Positions 49,920-58,497 of a DNA stretch of 64,000 bases are shown piece by piece. The stretch is from Pyrinomonadaceae bacterium (GTDB lineage: Bacteria; Acidobacteriota; Blastocatellia; Pyrinomonadales; Pyrinomonadaceae): NCBI GenBank assembly GCA_025054715.1, contig JANWYH010000005.1, positions 115,632 to 179,631 on the forward strand, given 5' to 3'. The position numbers and the translations under genes were made by a program. How positions within the stretch are numbered: the first letter of the stretch is position 1; each line of letters opens with the position of its first letter. The notes under the pieces are model-generated. The model had not been told where the DNA came from and did not search any database. It was given only the letters and a program-made list of their open reading frames with translations.

Positions 49920-51204
49920 AAGATATTCTCTACCTGAAATGAAGGCCATCTGGTCTATCGAAAACAAATTCCAAAAATGGCTCGAAGTTGAGATAGCCGC
50001 TTGCGAAGTTCATGCAGAAAACGGAGTGATTCCAAAAGATGCACTCGAAGAAATCAAACAAAAAGCAAAATTTTCAGTAGCAAGAATTGAGGAGATCGAG
50101 AAAACCATTGATCATGACGTAATAGCTTTTACGACAAACCTCGCAGAAAACATCGGTCCTGCAGCTAGATTCATCCATTATGGCTTGACGTCATCGGACG
50201 TTGTAGATACGGCAAACGCAATGCTTTTGCGGGACTCGTCTGACATTTTACTTAAAAAAATTGACTCACTGCTTGAGGTTCTCAAACGCCGTGCATACGA
50301 ATTTAAGAACACCCCTCAAATCGGAAGAACTCACGGAATTCATGCCGAGCCGACATCTTTTGGTCTCACTTGGGCATTATGGTTTGCTGAAATGAAAAGA
50401 AACCGCAAACGGCTCGAAAGAGCAAAAGAAGCTGTCTCGGTTGGCAAGCTTTCCGGTGCAGTTGGTAACTTTGCTCATCTGTCGCCCGACTTTGAAAAAA
50501 GAGTTTGCGAAAAATTGGGCCTTAGACCAGATCCTATTTCAACTCAAATTATACAACGCGATAGATATGCAGAATACCTTTGCACGCTAGCAATAATCGC
50601 CTCAAGCCTTGAGAAAATAGCACTTCAGGTTCGTCATCTTCAAAGAACAGAGGTTCGTGAAGTTGAGGAAAGATTCAAAGTCGGCCAGAAAGGCTCCTCG
50701 GCAATGCCACATAAGAGAAATCCTATTCTTTCAGAAAGAATCTGTGGAATTGCCCGCACGATACGAGCAAATTCCATCGTAGGTTTAGAAAACATCGCTT
50801 TATGGCATGAAAGAGATATATCTCACAGCTCAGCAGAAAGAATTGTTTTGCCAGATTGTTCAATTGCTCTTGATTACATACTAGCAAAAACCACTTCTTT
50901 GCTTGATGCTCTTGTTGTCTATCCCGAAAACATGCTAAAAAATATCAATTTAACTCGTGGTCTAGTCTTCAGCGGTCAACTTCTTCTTGCCTTAACGCAA
51001 AAAGGCGTCTCCCGCGAAGAAGCATACCTTTGGGTTCAAAGAAATGCTATGAAAGTCTGGGACGAAGGATGTGACTTTAAAAAGCTCATCCTAGAAGACT
51101 CTCAAATCAGTTCAAAACTTGCGCTTGAGGAGATTGAAGAGATCTTCAATCTAAATTACTACCTTCGACATGTTGACGAAATTTTCGATCGGGTCTTCGT
51201 TTAA
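49912..51204 (+). CDS. purB: Adenylosuccinate lyase
   Basis: 430 residues. It removes fumarate from SAICAR and adenylosuccinate in purine synthesis. Seen: the N-terminal MIERYSLPEMKAIWSIENKF, TIDHDVIAFTTNLAENIG, GLTSSDVVDTANAMLL, the catalytic His in IGRTHGIHAEPTSFG, and the superfamily signature QKGSSAMPHKRNPILSE with the catalytic serine loop. It overlaps ribF by 8 bases and is the last gene of this operon. The 3' end overlaps the convergent DUF4870 gene by 4 bases. Confidence 0.98.
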   Translation: MIERYSLPEMKAIWSIENKFQKWLEVEIAACEVHAENGVIPKDALEEIKQKAKFSVARIEEIEKTIDHDVIAFTTNLAENIGPAARFIHYGLTSSDVVDTANAMLLRDSSDILLKKIDSLLEVLKRRAYEFKNTPQIGRTHGIHAEPTSFGLTWALWFAEMKRNRKRLERAKEAVSVGKLSGAVGNFAHLSPDFEKRVCEKLGLRPDPISTQIIQRDRYAEYLCTLAIIASSLEKIALQVRHLQRTEVREVEERFKVGQKGSSAMPHKRNPILSERICGIARTIRANSIVGLENIALWHERDISHSSAERIVLPDCSIALDYILAKTTSLLDALVVYPENMLKNINLTRGLVFSGQLLLALTQKGVSREEAYLWVQRNAMKVWDEGCDFKKLILEDSQISSKLALEEIEEIFNLNYYLRHVDEIFDRVFV

Positions 51205-51578
51205 GAGTATTTTTCCGCTAGCTCACTTATGACTGGCAGCTTAAAATCTCTGCCCTGATAAGCCCACACACAACACAAGACTGAAATTACAAGGTATCCC
51301 GCTGCAAGCAGATAGTTCAGCAATCCAAACATACTAGCTAAAGCCCCTAGTAGCCGTCCAAAGAATACGGACAAGGCTGAAAGTAAAAATGAAACTATTA
51401 AAAACACAGCTGCCAGAATTATAGCTTGCAAAGCGTGAAATCTTACCACCTTATTTGCTTTTTCTGTCACCAATACAATAATCGAATAGATAATATTGAA
51501 GCAGCAAACCGGCAAGTAACAAAGTAAGCTAGCGACATTCGTTTCAAGTCCTAAAGATGTTTTTCCTGTGTTTTGCAT
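51201..51578 (-). CDS. DUF4870 family small membrane protein
   Basis: 125 residues with about three hydrophobic segments (at 20-40, 50-72 and 85-108). The motif KANKVVRFHALQAIILAAVF is typical of DUF4870/TIC20-like proteins of unknown function. A short polar N-terminus (NTGKTSLGLETNVASLLC) precedes the first helix. The GGAGG ribosome site 6 bases before the ATG is strong, in contrast to many neighbours. It sits between purB and purS on the opposite strand, so it splits the purine genes. Confidence 0.85.
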   Translation of the reverse strand: MQNTGKTSLGLETNVASLLCYLPVCCFNIIYSIIVLVTEKANKVVRFHALQAIILAAVFLIVSFLLSALSVFFGRLLGALASMFGLLNYLLAAGYLVISVLCCVWAYQGRDFKLPVISELAEKYS

Positions 51579-51592
51579 ATAAACCTCCGACT

Positions 51593-51621
51593 TTGATTAC
51601 TTAACTTTGCAGGATTATACT
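51593..51621 (+). promoter_or_regulatory. Promoter of purSQ
   Basis: TTGATT (51593-51598), 17 bases, TATACT (51616-51621). The predicted start near 51628 gives a leader of about 30 bases. No PurR box or purine riboswitch is visible. Confidence 0.5.
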
Positions 51622-51658
51622 TGAAGTTTTGAAAACAAGCAAAAAAGGGTTGAAGAAA

Positions 51659-51907
51659 ATGAAGGCGAAAGTTTACGTTACGTTAAAGCAAGGAGTTCTG
51701 GACCCACAAGGAAAAGCCATTCATCATTCGGTTGAGTTGCTCGGGTTTGAAAACATTCAAGATATAAGGCAAGGAAAATATTTCGAGATTCAATTAAACG
51801 GAAGTCTGTCGAAAGATGAAGCTGAAAAGCTTGTAACTCAAATAGCAAAAGAGGTTTTGTCAAATCCCGTTATAGAAGATTACAAGGTTGAAATAGAAGA
51901 TTTATGA
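51659..51907 (+). CDS. purS: Phosphoribosylformylglycinamidine synthase subunit PurS
   Basis: 82 residues. Small subunit that bridges PurQ and PurL in the three-part FGAM synthase. The start [20 protein letters not shown] is diagnostic, and [20 protein letters not shown] and [16 protein letters not shown] complete the family pattern. I start at the ATG at 51659; a TTG at 51629 adds ten Lys-rich residues that do not belong. It overlaps purQ by ATGA. The third subunit gene purL is not within the window. Confidence 0.95.
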   Translation: MKAKVYVTLKQGVLDPQGKAIHHSVELLGFENIQDIRQGKYFEIQLNGSLSKDEAEKLVTQIAKEVLSNPVIEDYKVEIEDL

Positions 51908-52614
51908 AATACGGTGTTATAGTTTTTCCTGGCTCAAACTGTGATCATGACGCTTATCATGTTATTTCAAAACTTGTCGGGCAGCCTGTTGATTTCGTAT
52001 GGCATAAAGAGACCGATTTAAGTAGATATGACGCCGTAATCTTACCAGGTGGTTTCTCATACGGTGATTATTTAAGAGCGGGCGCATTAGCTAAATTTTC
52101 CCCTGTAATGAAAGCTGTAAAGGCTTTTGCAGATGAAGGTAAGTTTGTTTTAGGCATTTGCAATGGTTTTCAAATTCTCTGTGAATCAGGGCTCCTGCCT
52201 GGCGCACTGATTCGCAATCAAAACCTCAACTTCATTTGTAAGCACGTAAGGGTTCGTGTGGAAAATTCAAATACTCCTTTTACAAGCGAAATTCCTGCTG
52301 GTTCGATACTTTCGATTCCCATAGCACATGCAGAGGGAAATTTTATATGCGACGAAGCAGTTTTAACTGAGCTCGAGGAAAACAACCAGATAGTTTTTCG
52401 CTATTGTGATGAAAAAGGTGAGGTTACAAAAGAAGCAAACCCAAACGGTTCTGTTTCAAATATAGCTGGTATATGTAATCGTAATCGTAATGTCCTTGGA
52501 ATGATGCCTCATCCAGAAAGAGCATGTGAAGAAATACTAGGATCGACCGATGGGAGAGAAATCTTCCGCTCCCTTACAAATACAATCGAAAGGCTAAAGA
52601 GAGATAATCGTTAG
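51904..52614 (+). CDS. purQ: Phosphoribosylformylglycinamidine synthase subunit PurQ (glutaminase)
   Basis: 236 residues. Class I glutamine amidotransferase that supplies ammonia to PurL. Seen: [40 protein letters not shown], the nucleophile cysteine in [20 protein letters not shown], and the His-Glu pair in [15 protein letters not shown]. It is coupled to purS by a 4-base overlap. The 3' end overlaps the convergent zinc-ribbon gene by 4 bases. Confidence 0.97.
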   Translation: MKYGVIVFPGSNCDHDAYHVISKLVGQPVDFVWHKETDLSRYDAVILPGGFSYGDYLRAGALAKFSPVMKAVKAFADEGKFVLGICNGFQILCESGLLPGALIRNQNLNFICKHVRVRVENSNTPFTSEIPAGSILSIPIAHAEGNFICDEAVLTELEENNQIVFRYCDEKGEVTKEANPNGSVSNIAGICNRNRNVLGMMPHPERACEEILGSTDGREIFRSLTNTIERLKRDNR

Positions 52615-53348
52615 GCTGTAATTTCAACAGAAGCAATGTAAAGAATTCTCGTGCAGCTTTCGCATGTTATAATTTTTTCTGCTCGTTTTAGTTCTACTAT
52701 CATCTGTGGTCTAACTCTCATAAAGCAGGCACTACAAGATTCGCCAACGACTTTGGCGACTGCAATTCCATCTTTACTCCTATTGACAAGGCGAAGGTAA
52801 ACCTCAGCCGTTCCGCGTGTGAGCTTTGAAATCAATTCTTCTTTTTCTCTTTTCTTGATTTCAAGTTCGTTCTTGTCTTTTTCGAGTTGAAGTTCAAATT
52901 CCTCAAGCGCTGCGCTTTTCTTGCCCTCAAAAGCTTCTATTTCCTCAGCCCTTTCCTTCAAAATTTTTTCAGTCTCTTCGATAATTTCGATCTTTTCAAG
53001 CATTTCAGTCTCAATACCAGACAATTGCTTTCGTAAAGAATCCATCTCGCGCACGGCTGCTTCATATTCTTTTTGGTTGTGAGAGTTTCTCAAGTTCCTT
53101 TCGGCTCGCTTAATGTGGGACTGAACTTCTGCCATTTTTGCTTCTAGTTTTAACCTTTCCGCATTTGCCTGCTTATGAGTTTGCTGGATCTTGCGAATCT
53201 CGGTTGCCTGCTTTTCAAACTCTTGCTCTAGATTTTCTCTCCTTATGTTAGCCGTTTCAATTTGCTTTGTTAACTGACGAATCCTGTTATCAACCTCTTG
53301 CAATCTTATTAGTATATCTATTTCTCTACTCACCTCGCCTGACCTCAT
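52611..53348 (-). CDS. Coiled-coil protein with C4-type zinc ribbon
   Basis: 245 residues. A long coiled coil (about 10-175) starts [20 protein letters not shown] and is rich in Glu, Lys and Gln. A C-terminal zinc ribbon shows [20 protein letters not shown] and [12 protein letters not shown], the two CxxC pairs. This arrangement (formerly DUF164, CT398/FlgZ-like) is found widely and has been linked to RNA polymerase sigma-54 or secretion partners in chlamydia; its role elsewhere is unclear. A GTG at residue 6, preceded by AGGCGAG, could be the true start. Confidence 0.87.
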   Translation of the reverse strand: MRSGEVSREIDILIRLQEVDNRIRQLTKQIETANIRRENLEQEFEKQATEIRKIQQTHKQANAERLKLEAKMAEVQSHIKRAERNLRNSHNQKEYEAAVREMDSLRKQLSGIETEMLEKIEIIEETEKILKERAEEIEAFEGKKSAALEEFELQLEKDKNELEIKKREKEELISKLTRGTAEVYLRLVNRSKDGIAVAKVVGESCSACFMRVRPQMIVELKRAEKIITCESCTRILYIASVEITA

Positions 53349-53461
53349 TTTTGGAAATCTTTATTGTGGAAAAACAAAGTTTGGTGAACAAAAGCTGTTA
53401 TCAGCCATCATCAAAAAGCTAGTTTAACATAGAGCTTCTCTTAAAGAAAAGATGCTTCGCT

Positions 53462-53965
53462 TTAGTCCCTTAAAAGCAAACTTAAATGATACTCGACAAA
53501 TGAAGAATCAAACACCACCTGTCTATTTTCCGCTAAAACCCAACGCGGCAAATCTCGATTAACAAGCAGAAATTCTTGTTTTTCGTTTCTACCAAAGTGA
53601 CTTATTCTGCAATAAGCCAGAGCACCTTTTCTCATGAATCCATCTTTTGGGAGTCTAGTCCAACCAACCTCAACAAAAAGCTGCCGAATACCAAAAGAGA
53701 CGCTTAGGCAAAAACCAGTCAAAGTAGCACCGAACATCTCAAATTGATAAGCATCCTTGGTTTCTACCTGCAAGTTTATGTTTTCAAGCTGATCTAGTTT
53801 TTTTAAGAAAGCGTCAATGAGTTTTTTGCTTTCTCGCAAACGTATCTGATCATTACTCACTTTCAACTCAAGGTATTCAGCTAAAGCTTCATTACCCTGC
53901 TCAAACGCCTTTCTTCTAGCTTTTTCTAATCCTTCAAGCCACTTCTTTTCGAATTCACTTATCAC
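53462..53965 (-). CDS. Hypothetical protein
   Basis: 167 residues, no signal peptide. The N-terminal half is helical (FEKKWLEGLEKARRKAFEQG, then a coiled stretch to about 65). The C-terminal half is beta-rich, with FGATLTGFCLSVSFGIRQLF, VEVGWTRLPKDGFMRKGALA and HFGRNEKQEFLLVNRD. The second half looks like a small ligand- or nucleic-acid-binding fold, but I recognise no family. The start is a GTG at 53965 with GAGG-like bases just before it. It is isolated between the zinc-ribbon gene (113 bases) and the divergent TPR gene (70 bases). Codon use is like its neighbours. Confidence 0.68.
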   Translation of the reverse strand: MISEFEKKWLEGLEKARRKAFEQGNEALAEYLELKVSNDQIRLRESKKLIDAFLKKLDQLENINLQVETKDAYQFEMFGATLTGFCLSVSFGIRQLFVEVGWTRLPKDGFMRKGALAYCRISHFGRNEKQEFLLVNRDLPRWVLAENRQVVFDSSFVEYHLSLLLRD

Positions 53966-54020
53966 ACCTCAGCCGAAATAAAGCATAAAACCAAACTTCG
54001 AAGAAATCAATCCTAAAATA

Positions 54021-54029
54021 TGTTATTCT
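54021..54029 (+). promoter_or_regulatory. Extended -10 of the TPR protein gene
   Basis: TGT plus TATTCT (54024-54029) is an extended -10. Six bases separate it from the ATG at 54036, and no ribosome site is present, so the mRNA may be leaderless. Confidence 0.5.
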
Positions 54030-54035
54030 TGCACT

Positions 54036-56513
54036 ATGAGATATTTTCTTTTTTCGGTCCTCATTCTCTTTCTTCTATTTTGCCAGATCGCAGCCCAAAA
54101 ACCTTCTCTTTCAGCGGCTAGAAAGACACAGAAAACTGCGGAGAAAGAAGAGTTTGAAAAAGCCATCCAAAACAACGATCCAGAGCAAAAAATTTTGGCG
54201 CTAGAAAAATTTTTAGAAAACTACCCAGAAACTAAGCACAAACCAGAGGCACTAAAACTAATATCTGAGGAACGATTAAATCTTGCAGAACAGAAGCTTT
54301 CAAATAAAGACTGCTGCGAAGAATTCAAAAAAGCGCTTCAGAATCTACCCGAACCGGTAGAAGACGAATTTTTTGCAAAAAATTTACTAAAAATTCCTAA
54401 CCTACTGTATATTAATGGTTATAGAAATGAGGCAATAGAAATTGCAAAACTAATCGAGGAAAAAGCAAAGACAAACCCGAGGCAACTACTCAGCATAGCA
54501 ACCTTTTACATTAGCATTGAAAATGGAAGCGAAGCTCAAAGGCTTGCCGAAAAGGCTTTAGAATTAGAAGAATCTTCCTCTGGCTATCAGACATTAGGTC
54601 TTGCACATAGACTCAATTTCGACCTGGAAGCCGCGGAAAAAGCTTTCTTAAAAGCTTCACAATTGAACACTAATTCAATCACTGCAAAAAGAAACTTAGC
54701 TGATGTAAAAAGAGCATTAGGTAAACCGGACGAAGCAGCAGCCCTTTACGAACAAATCCTTCAAGTAAGCGAAAACAACGTGGCTGCTCAAAATGGATTG
54801 ATTCTTAGCCTTTTCGATTCTGGCAAGATAGAAGAAGCAGAACAATTGCTGCAAAAAATCCCAGAAGAGAACAAAAATTTCACTCTTTTTGCAAGTATGG
54901 CATACAAATATGCACTCAAGAAGGATGCGCAAAAGGCAATCAGCTTAGCAGACAAAGCAATTTCACTTGAACCACGCTACGTTTGGTCCTACATCGCAAA
55001 AGCAAGAGCCTTACTTGCACAAAATAAACCATTAGAAGCCGAAAAAACTCTCCTAACAGCACGTCAATACGGCAACTTTCCTACCCTCAACTACGAACTC
55101 GCCTTAGCAAAATTTTCATCCGGATTCTACAACGAAGTATTAGATATACTCGAGAAAAACTTTGAAATAACTGAAAACGGCTTCGTCAGGTCTCTGATCG
55201 GATATCGCATTCTAAAACAAGCAGAAAAGTTCTCGAGCTTAACAGCTTACGAGATCCGTTCAAGCCTACTTCAACCAGAGCCAATAGAAGATCAAGAAAC
55301 CGAACTGCGGTTAAAACAACTTTTTGTTTTTAGTAAAAAGCTAAACTCGAACAACGAAGAAGAAGCTCTAAAAGCTGCAGAAGCCTTCATAAATGGCAAT
55401 GACAAAACCAAAGTTTATAGACAAATTTTCGTATCTGATAAGCTATTAAAAGCAAGAAAAGCGGTAGATAAAGCTTTAGAAATTGCTCAAAACGCCTCTG
55501 AAAATCTAGAAGAAGCCGTTTCGATCGACTCACCTTCCTCGTTTGTCCTATCAAATGCGCTTTATGAGAGCAGGAAAATAGCAGAAGTGAAGGGACAAAT
55601 GCTGCTTATTCAAGAATTACCACGCCAAACGTTATTAAATATACTTCGAGGAAGAATCGAAGAAATTATGGGTCTAGCCTTCTACGAACAAAACCGTATC
55701 TCTGACGCGATAATTAGACTTAAGAGAGCCGTGAGCATACTACCAGAAAACAGCATTTGGTGGCGATCGAGCTTGTGGCATCTAGGAACTTGTTATGAAA
55801 CTAATGGCGAGCTTCGAGCAGCACTTGATGCTTATCTGAAAAGCTATAAAGGCGGAGAAGCCGATCAAATTCGATACATCACAATAGAAAACCTATACAA
55901 AAGAATATACGGAAGCACTGATGGACTCGAACAACTCATTAAATCAGACAAAAAGGAAGATTTCTTGCTTAAAAGAGCCGAGCCGGCAGCAAAATTAGAA
56001 GAGAGTACAAATGAAACAGAGTCCAAAAAGACAGAACAAAAAGTCGCCGAAGTTACAATGCCTTCAAATCTTCAAATAGAATTCAACTCAAACAGCACGA
56101 GACCTCGAATTAGATCTGACGTTGAAAATAAGACTTCTTCTAAAGAGTTAATTAAACCTGCTGAAGAAGCTTCCATAGTCAAACTTCGTGAAAGCCGCCC
56201 AAGAATCGTCGTAAATGCTAATTCCGAAACAAAGGAAAATTGCTCGCTGATCGTAGGTCAAAAGGAAGTTACCATACTCAGAAATGGGGGCAGACTTGGC
56301 GTTCTCGTTGGTTATACTGACACAAAGCAAGATCTTTCAAAGCTCAATGTCATTTCCGGCTCGCCAACCGATGTCAAAGTAGAGGTAGAACCTGAAATTG
56401 CTAAAAATCAGCTTTTTATAGTTATAAAATCTATAAGCGAAAAAACAGGGCATTTCAAGATTTTCTTGCTCTCACCCTGTGGCAGCGCAGAAATCGTCGT
56501 AAACGTAAGATGA
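54036..56513 (+). CDS. Exported TPR-repeat protein
   Basis: 825 residues. A signal peptide (about 1-21, ending FCQIAAQ) is followed by a long tetratricopeptide solenoid from about 40 to 630. Typical units include SGYQTLGLAHRLNFDLEAAE, AALYEQILQVSENNVAAQNG and SIWWRSSLWHLGTCYETNGE. A polar linker rich in Glu and Ser (about 640-730) leads to a beta-rich C-terminal module with EVTILRNGGRLGVLVGYTDT. It probably scaffolds periplasmic or outer-membrane complexes. The -10 element 6 bases upstream and the lack of a ribosome site suggest a leaderless transcript. There is a 31-base gap to era. Confidence 0.87.
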   Translation: MRYFLFSVLILFLLFCQIAAQKPSLSAARKTQKTAEKEEFEKAIQNNDPEQKILALEKFLENYPETKHKPEALKLISEERLNLAEQKLSNKDCCEEFKKALQNLPEPVEDEFFAKNLLKIPNLLYINGYRNEAIEIAKLIEEKAKTNPRQLLSIATFYISIENGSEAQRLAEKALELEESSSGYQTLGLAHRLNFDLEAAEKAFLKASQLNTNSITAKRNLADVKRALGKPDEAAALYEQILQVSENNVAAQNGLILSLFDSGKIEEAEQLLQKIPEENKNFTLFASMAYKYALKKDAQKAISLADKAISLEPRYVWSYIAKARALLAQNKPLEAEKTLLTARQYGNFPTLNYELALAKFSSGFYNEVLDILEKNFEITENGFVRSLIGYRILKQAEKFSSLTAYEIRSSLLQPEPIEDQETELRLKQLFVFSKKLNSNNEEEALKAAEAFINGNDKTKVYRQIFVSDKLLKARKAVDKALEIAQNASENLEEAVSIDSPSSFVLSNALYESRKIAEVKGQMLLIQELPRQTLLNILRGRIEEIMGLAFYEQNRISDAIIRLKRAVSILPENSIWWRSSLWHLGTCYETNGELRAALDAYLKSYKGGEADQIRYITIENLYKRIYGSTDGLEQLIKSDKKEDFLLKRAEPAAKLEESTNETESKKTEQKVAEVTMPSNLQIEFNSNSTRPRIRSDVENKTSSKELIKPAEEASIVKLRESRPRIVVNANSETKENCSLIVGQKEVTILRNGGRLGVLVGYTDTKQDLSKLNVISGSPTDVKVEVEPEIAKNQLFIVIKSISEKTGHFKIFLLSPCGSAEIVVNVR

Positions 56514-56529
56514 AATCAGGCACTGTTTT

Positions 56530-56538
56530 TGATAACCT
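56530..56538 (+). promoter_or_regulatory. Extended -10 of era
   Basis: TGA plus TAACCT (56533-56538), 6 bases before the ATG at 56545, no ribosome site. The hexamer is a weaker match (4 of 6), so reading from the TPR gene is also possible. Confidence 0.4.
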
Positions 56539-56544
56539 CAAACT

Positions 56545-57447
56545 ATGAATGAGAAAAAACTAAAATGCGGTTATGTAGCTCTAATAGGTCGTCCAAATGC
56601 GGGGAAGTCCACCCTTTTAAATTACCTCGTAGGTGAAAAGATTGCAGCCGTCTCCGATAAACCTCAAACCACAAGACATAAAATAAAGGGCATAGTAACT
56701 ATTCCAGATAAAGGTCAGATCATTTTTGTTGATACACCTGGTATACACAAACCTGGCTATCTGTTAAATCGCCGAATGATGACTGCCGTACAAGACGCCA
56801 TTCTTTCGGTTGACCTTATTGTTCTGATCAGAGATGCCTCAGTTTCAACCGGTAATGGCGACAGATTTACCTTAAACCTCGTAAAACAGTCACAAAAACC
56901 CTCGATTCTTGTTCTTAATAAAGTTGACAAGTTGAAAAAAAAAGCTTCCTTATTGCCACTTATAGAATTTTACGCAAAGGAACATGACTTTAAAGAAATC
57001 ATACCTATTTCGGCATTAAAGGGCTTTCAAGTTGATATTCTTCTTAATAAAGTAATCGAATACCTCCCAGAAGGTGAACCCATCTTCGACGCAGACGAAT
57101 TGACCGACCAACCATTGAGAGTTTTAGTTGCTGAAATAGTCCGAGAAAAGGTGCTTCAGATGACAAAAGATGAACTACCTTACGTTACGGCAGTAATCAT
57201 AGATAGATTTGACGACTCAGAAGAAAAACTGGTAAAAATTTACTGTGCTATTATCGTTGAAAAGGAATCTCAAAAAAGGATCGTCATTGGCAAAAACGGA
57301 AGGAAAATTAAAGAAATAGGAACGGCAGCGCGCCTTGAAATTGAGCGGCTTCTTGGAAAACATGTTTACTTAGAGCTTTTTGTAAAAGTAGTTGAAAATT
57401 GGAGAAACTTGGGGTATAAGCTAGATGAAATCGGCATCACAAGATAA
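56545..57447 (+). CDS. era: GTPase Era
   Basis: 300 residues. Essential GTPase that binds the 3' end of 16S rRNA during 30S maturation. Order: a G domain with ALIGRPNAGKSTLLNYLVGE, switch region KPQTTRHKIKGI, VDTPGIHKPGYLLNRRM and NKVDKL, then a KH domain with KRIVIGKNGRKIKEIGTAAR and LLGKHVYLELFVKV. The length and domain order are standard. prmA begins 23 bases inside its 3' end, so the two are coupled. Confidence 0.97.
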   Translation: MNEKKLKCGYVALIGRPNAGKSTLLNYLVGEKIAAVSDKPQTTRHKIKGIVTIPDKGQIIFVDTPGIHKPGYLLNRRMMTAVQDAILSVDLIVLIRDASVSTGNGDRFTLNLVKQSQKPSILVLNKVDKLKKKASLLPLIEFYAKEHDFKEIIPISALKGFQVDILLNKVIEYLPEGEPIFDADELTDQPLRVLVAEIVREKVLQMTKDELPYVTAVIIDRFDDSEEKLVKIYCAIIVEKESQKRIVIGKNGRKIKEIGTAARLEIERLLGKHVYLELFVKVVENWRNLGYKLDEIGITR

Positions 57448-58315
57448 TAAAAAATCGTGGGACGTCTTTGAAGTAGAAACTTCAGCAGATGCTACCGAAG
57501 CGGTAGAATTTGGCTTAAACGAAGCTGAGTCTTTAGGAACAGAGATAGATAATCTCGGAAAGAAACAATCCGAAACACTCTTAATAAAAGGCTACTTTGA
57601 AAAAGGAAAAAAGAACAAGAAAGCCGTCCTCGAACATCTTGAAAAGGCCCTGAAGGTTTATGGAATGGACCTCAAAGCCATTCAACAAGTAAGAAAGAAA
57701 ACCATAATAGAAAAAGATTGGCTTAAAATCTGGAAAAAACATTGGAAACCAGTAGAAACCGAAAAATTTATCATTTCCCCTCCGTGGGAAAAAATTGAGA
57801 AAAAAGACAAAAAAACCATCTACATAGAGCCAGCAACAGCCTTCGGAACAGGAACACATGAAACAACCAGGCTATGTCTGAGAGCAATCGAAAGATTCTA
57901 CGAACCAGAAATGAGCTTTTTTGACGTAGGAACAGGAACTGGCATCCTGGCAATTGCTGTCGCAAAGCTCTCCGGGCAAAAGGCGTCAAAAATTTTAGCT
58001 TGCGATGTTGATGAAGAATCCATAATCCAAGCTCGCAAAAACGCAGTATTAAACAAAATAGAAAACATAGAGTTTTTTCTCGGCTCGATAAATAGCAAAA
58101 GCCCTGCTCTTGATTTCGTGTGCGTAAATATATCGCTTGAAGTTATCCTGCCTCAATTACCACTTCTTGCCAGAAAGGCCAATAAAATTTTAGTTCTATC
58201 TGGAATACTAAAAGACCAAAAAGAAAAAATGCGTGAGGCACTCCTAAAACTCGATTATAAAAACTACGAAATCGAAGTTCTAAACGATTGGCTGTCAATC
58301 GTCATCCACTTCTAA
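57425..58315 (+). CDS. prmA: Ribosomal protein L11 methyltransferase
   Basis: 296 residues. It trimethylates lysines of ribosomal protein L11. Seen: an N-terminal DVFEVETSADATEAVEFGLN domain, IIEKDWLKIWKKHWKPVETE and IEPATAFGTGTHETTRLCLR (PrmA hallmark), the SAM-binding FFDVGTGTGILAIAVAKLSG, then the FVCVNISLEVILPQLPLLA segment, where the family usually has an N-[IL] motif. It overlaps era by 23 bases. The lysine-rich stretch at about 55-75 is a local peculiarity. Confidence 0.94.
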   Translation: MKSASQDNKKSWDVFEVETSADATEAVEFGLNEAESLGTEIDNLGKKQSETLLIKGYFEKGKKNKKAVLEHLEKALKVYGMDLKAIQQVRKKTIIEKDWLKIWKKHWKPVETEKFIISPPWEKIEKKDKKTIYIEPATAFGTGTHETTRLCLRAIERFYEPEMSFFDVGTGTGILAIAVAKLSGQKASKILACDVDEESIIQARKNAVLNKIENIEFFLGSINSKSPALDFVCVNISLEVILPQLPLLARKANKILVLSGILKDQKEKMREALLKLDYKNYEIEVLNDWLSIVIHF

Positions 58316-58424
58316 ATGTCATATCGAATAACCAGTAAGTCTTGATTCCCGATCCATGTTTGTATCTTAATTCAGAAAAGTCACCTACAAACTTCTACGT
58401 ATGACAGGCTAACTGTTTTGCACC

Positions 58425-58444
58425 CTGAAGTCTTTTAGCTTCAG
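58425..58444. terminator. Weak hairpin between prmA and the SBBP gene
   Basis: CTGAAG (58425-58430), an 8-base loop, CTTCAG (58439-58444). It could act for either convergent gene, but the stem is only 6 bp and no T-run follows directly. Confidence 0.3.
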
Positions 58445-58497
58445 TAATTTCCGGCGAGCTCGCAAAGCAAGCGTTGAGCTACAAGGCTTCCTTAAAA

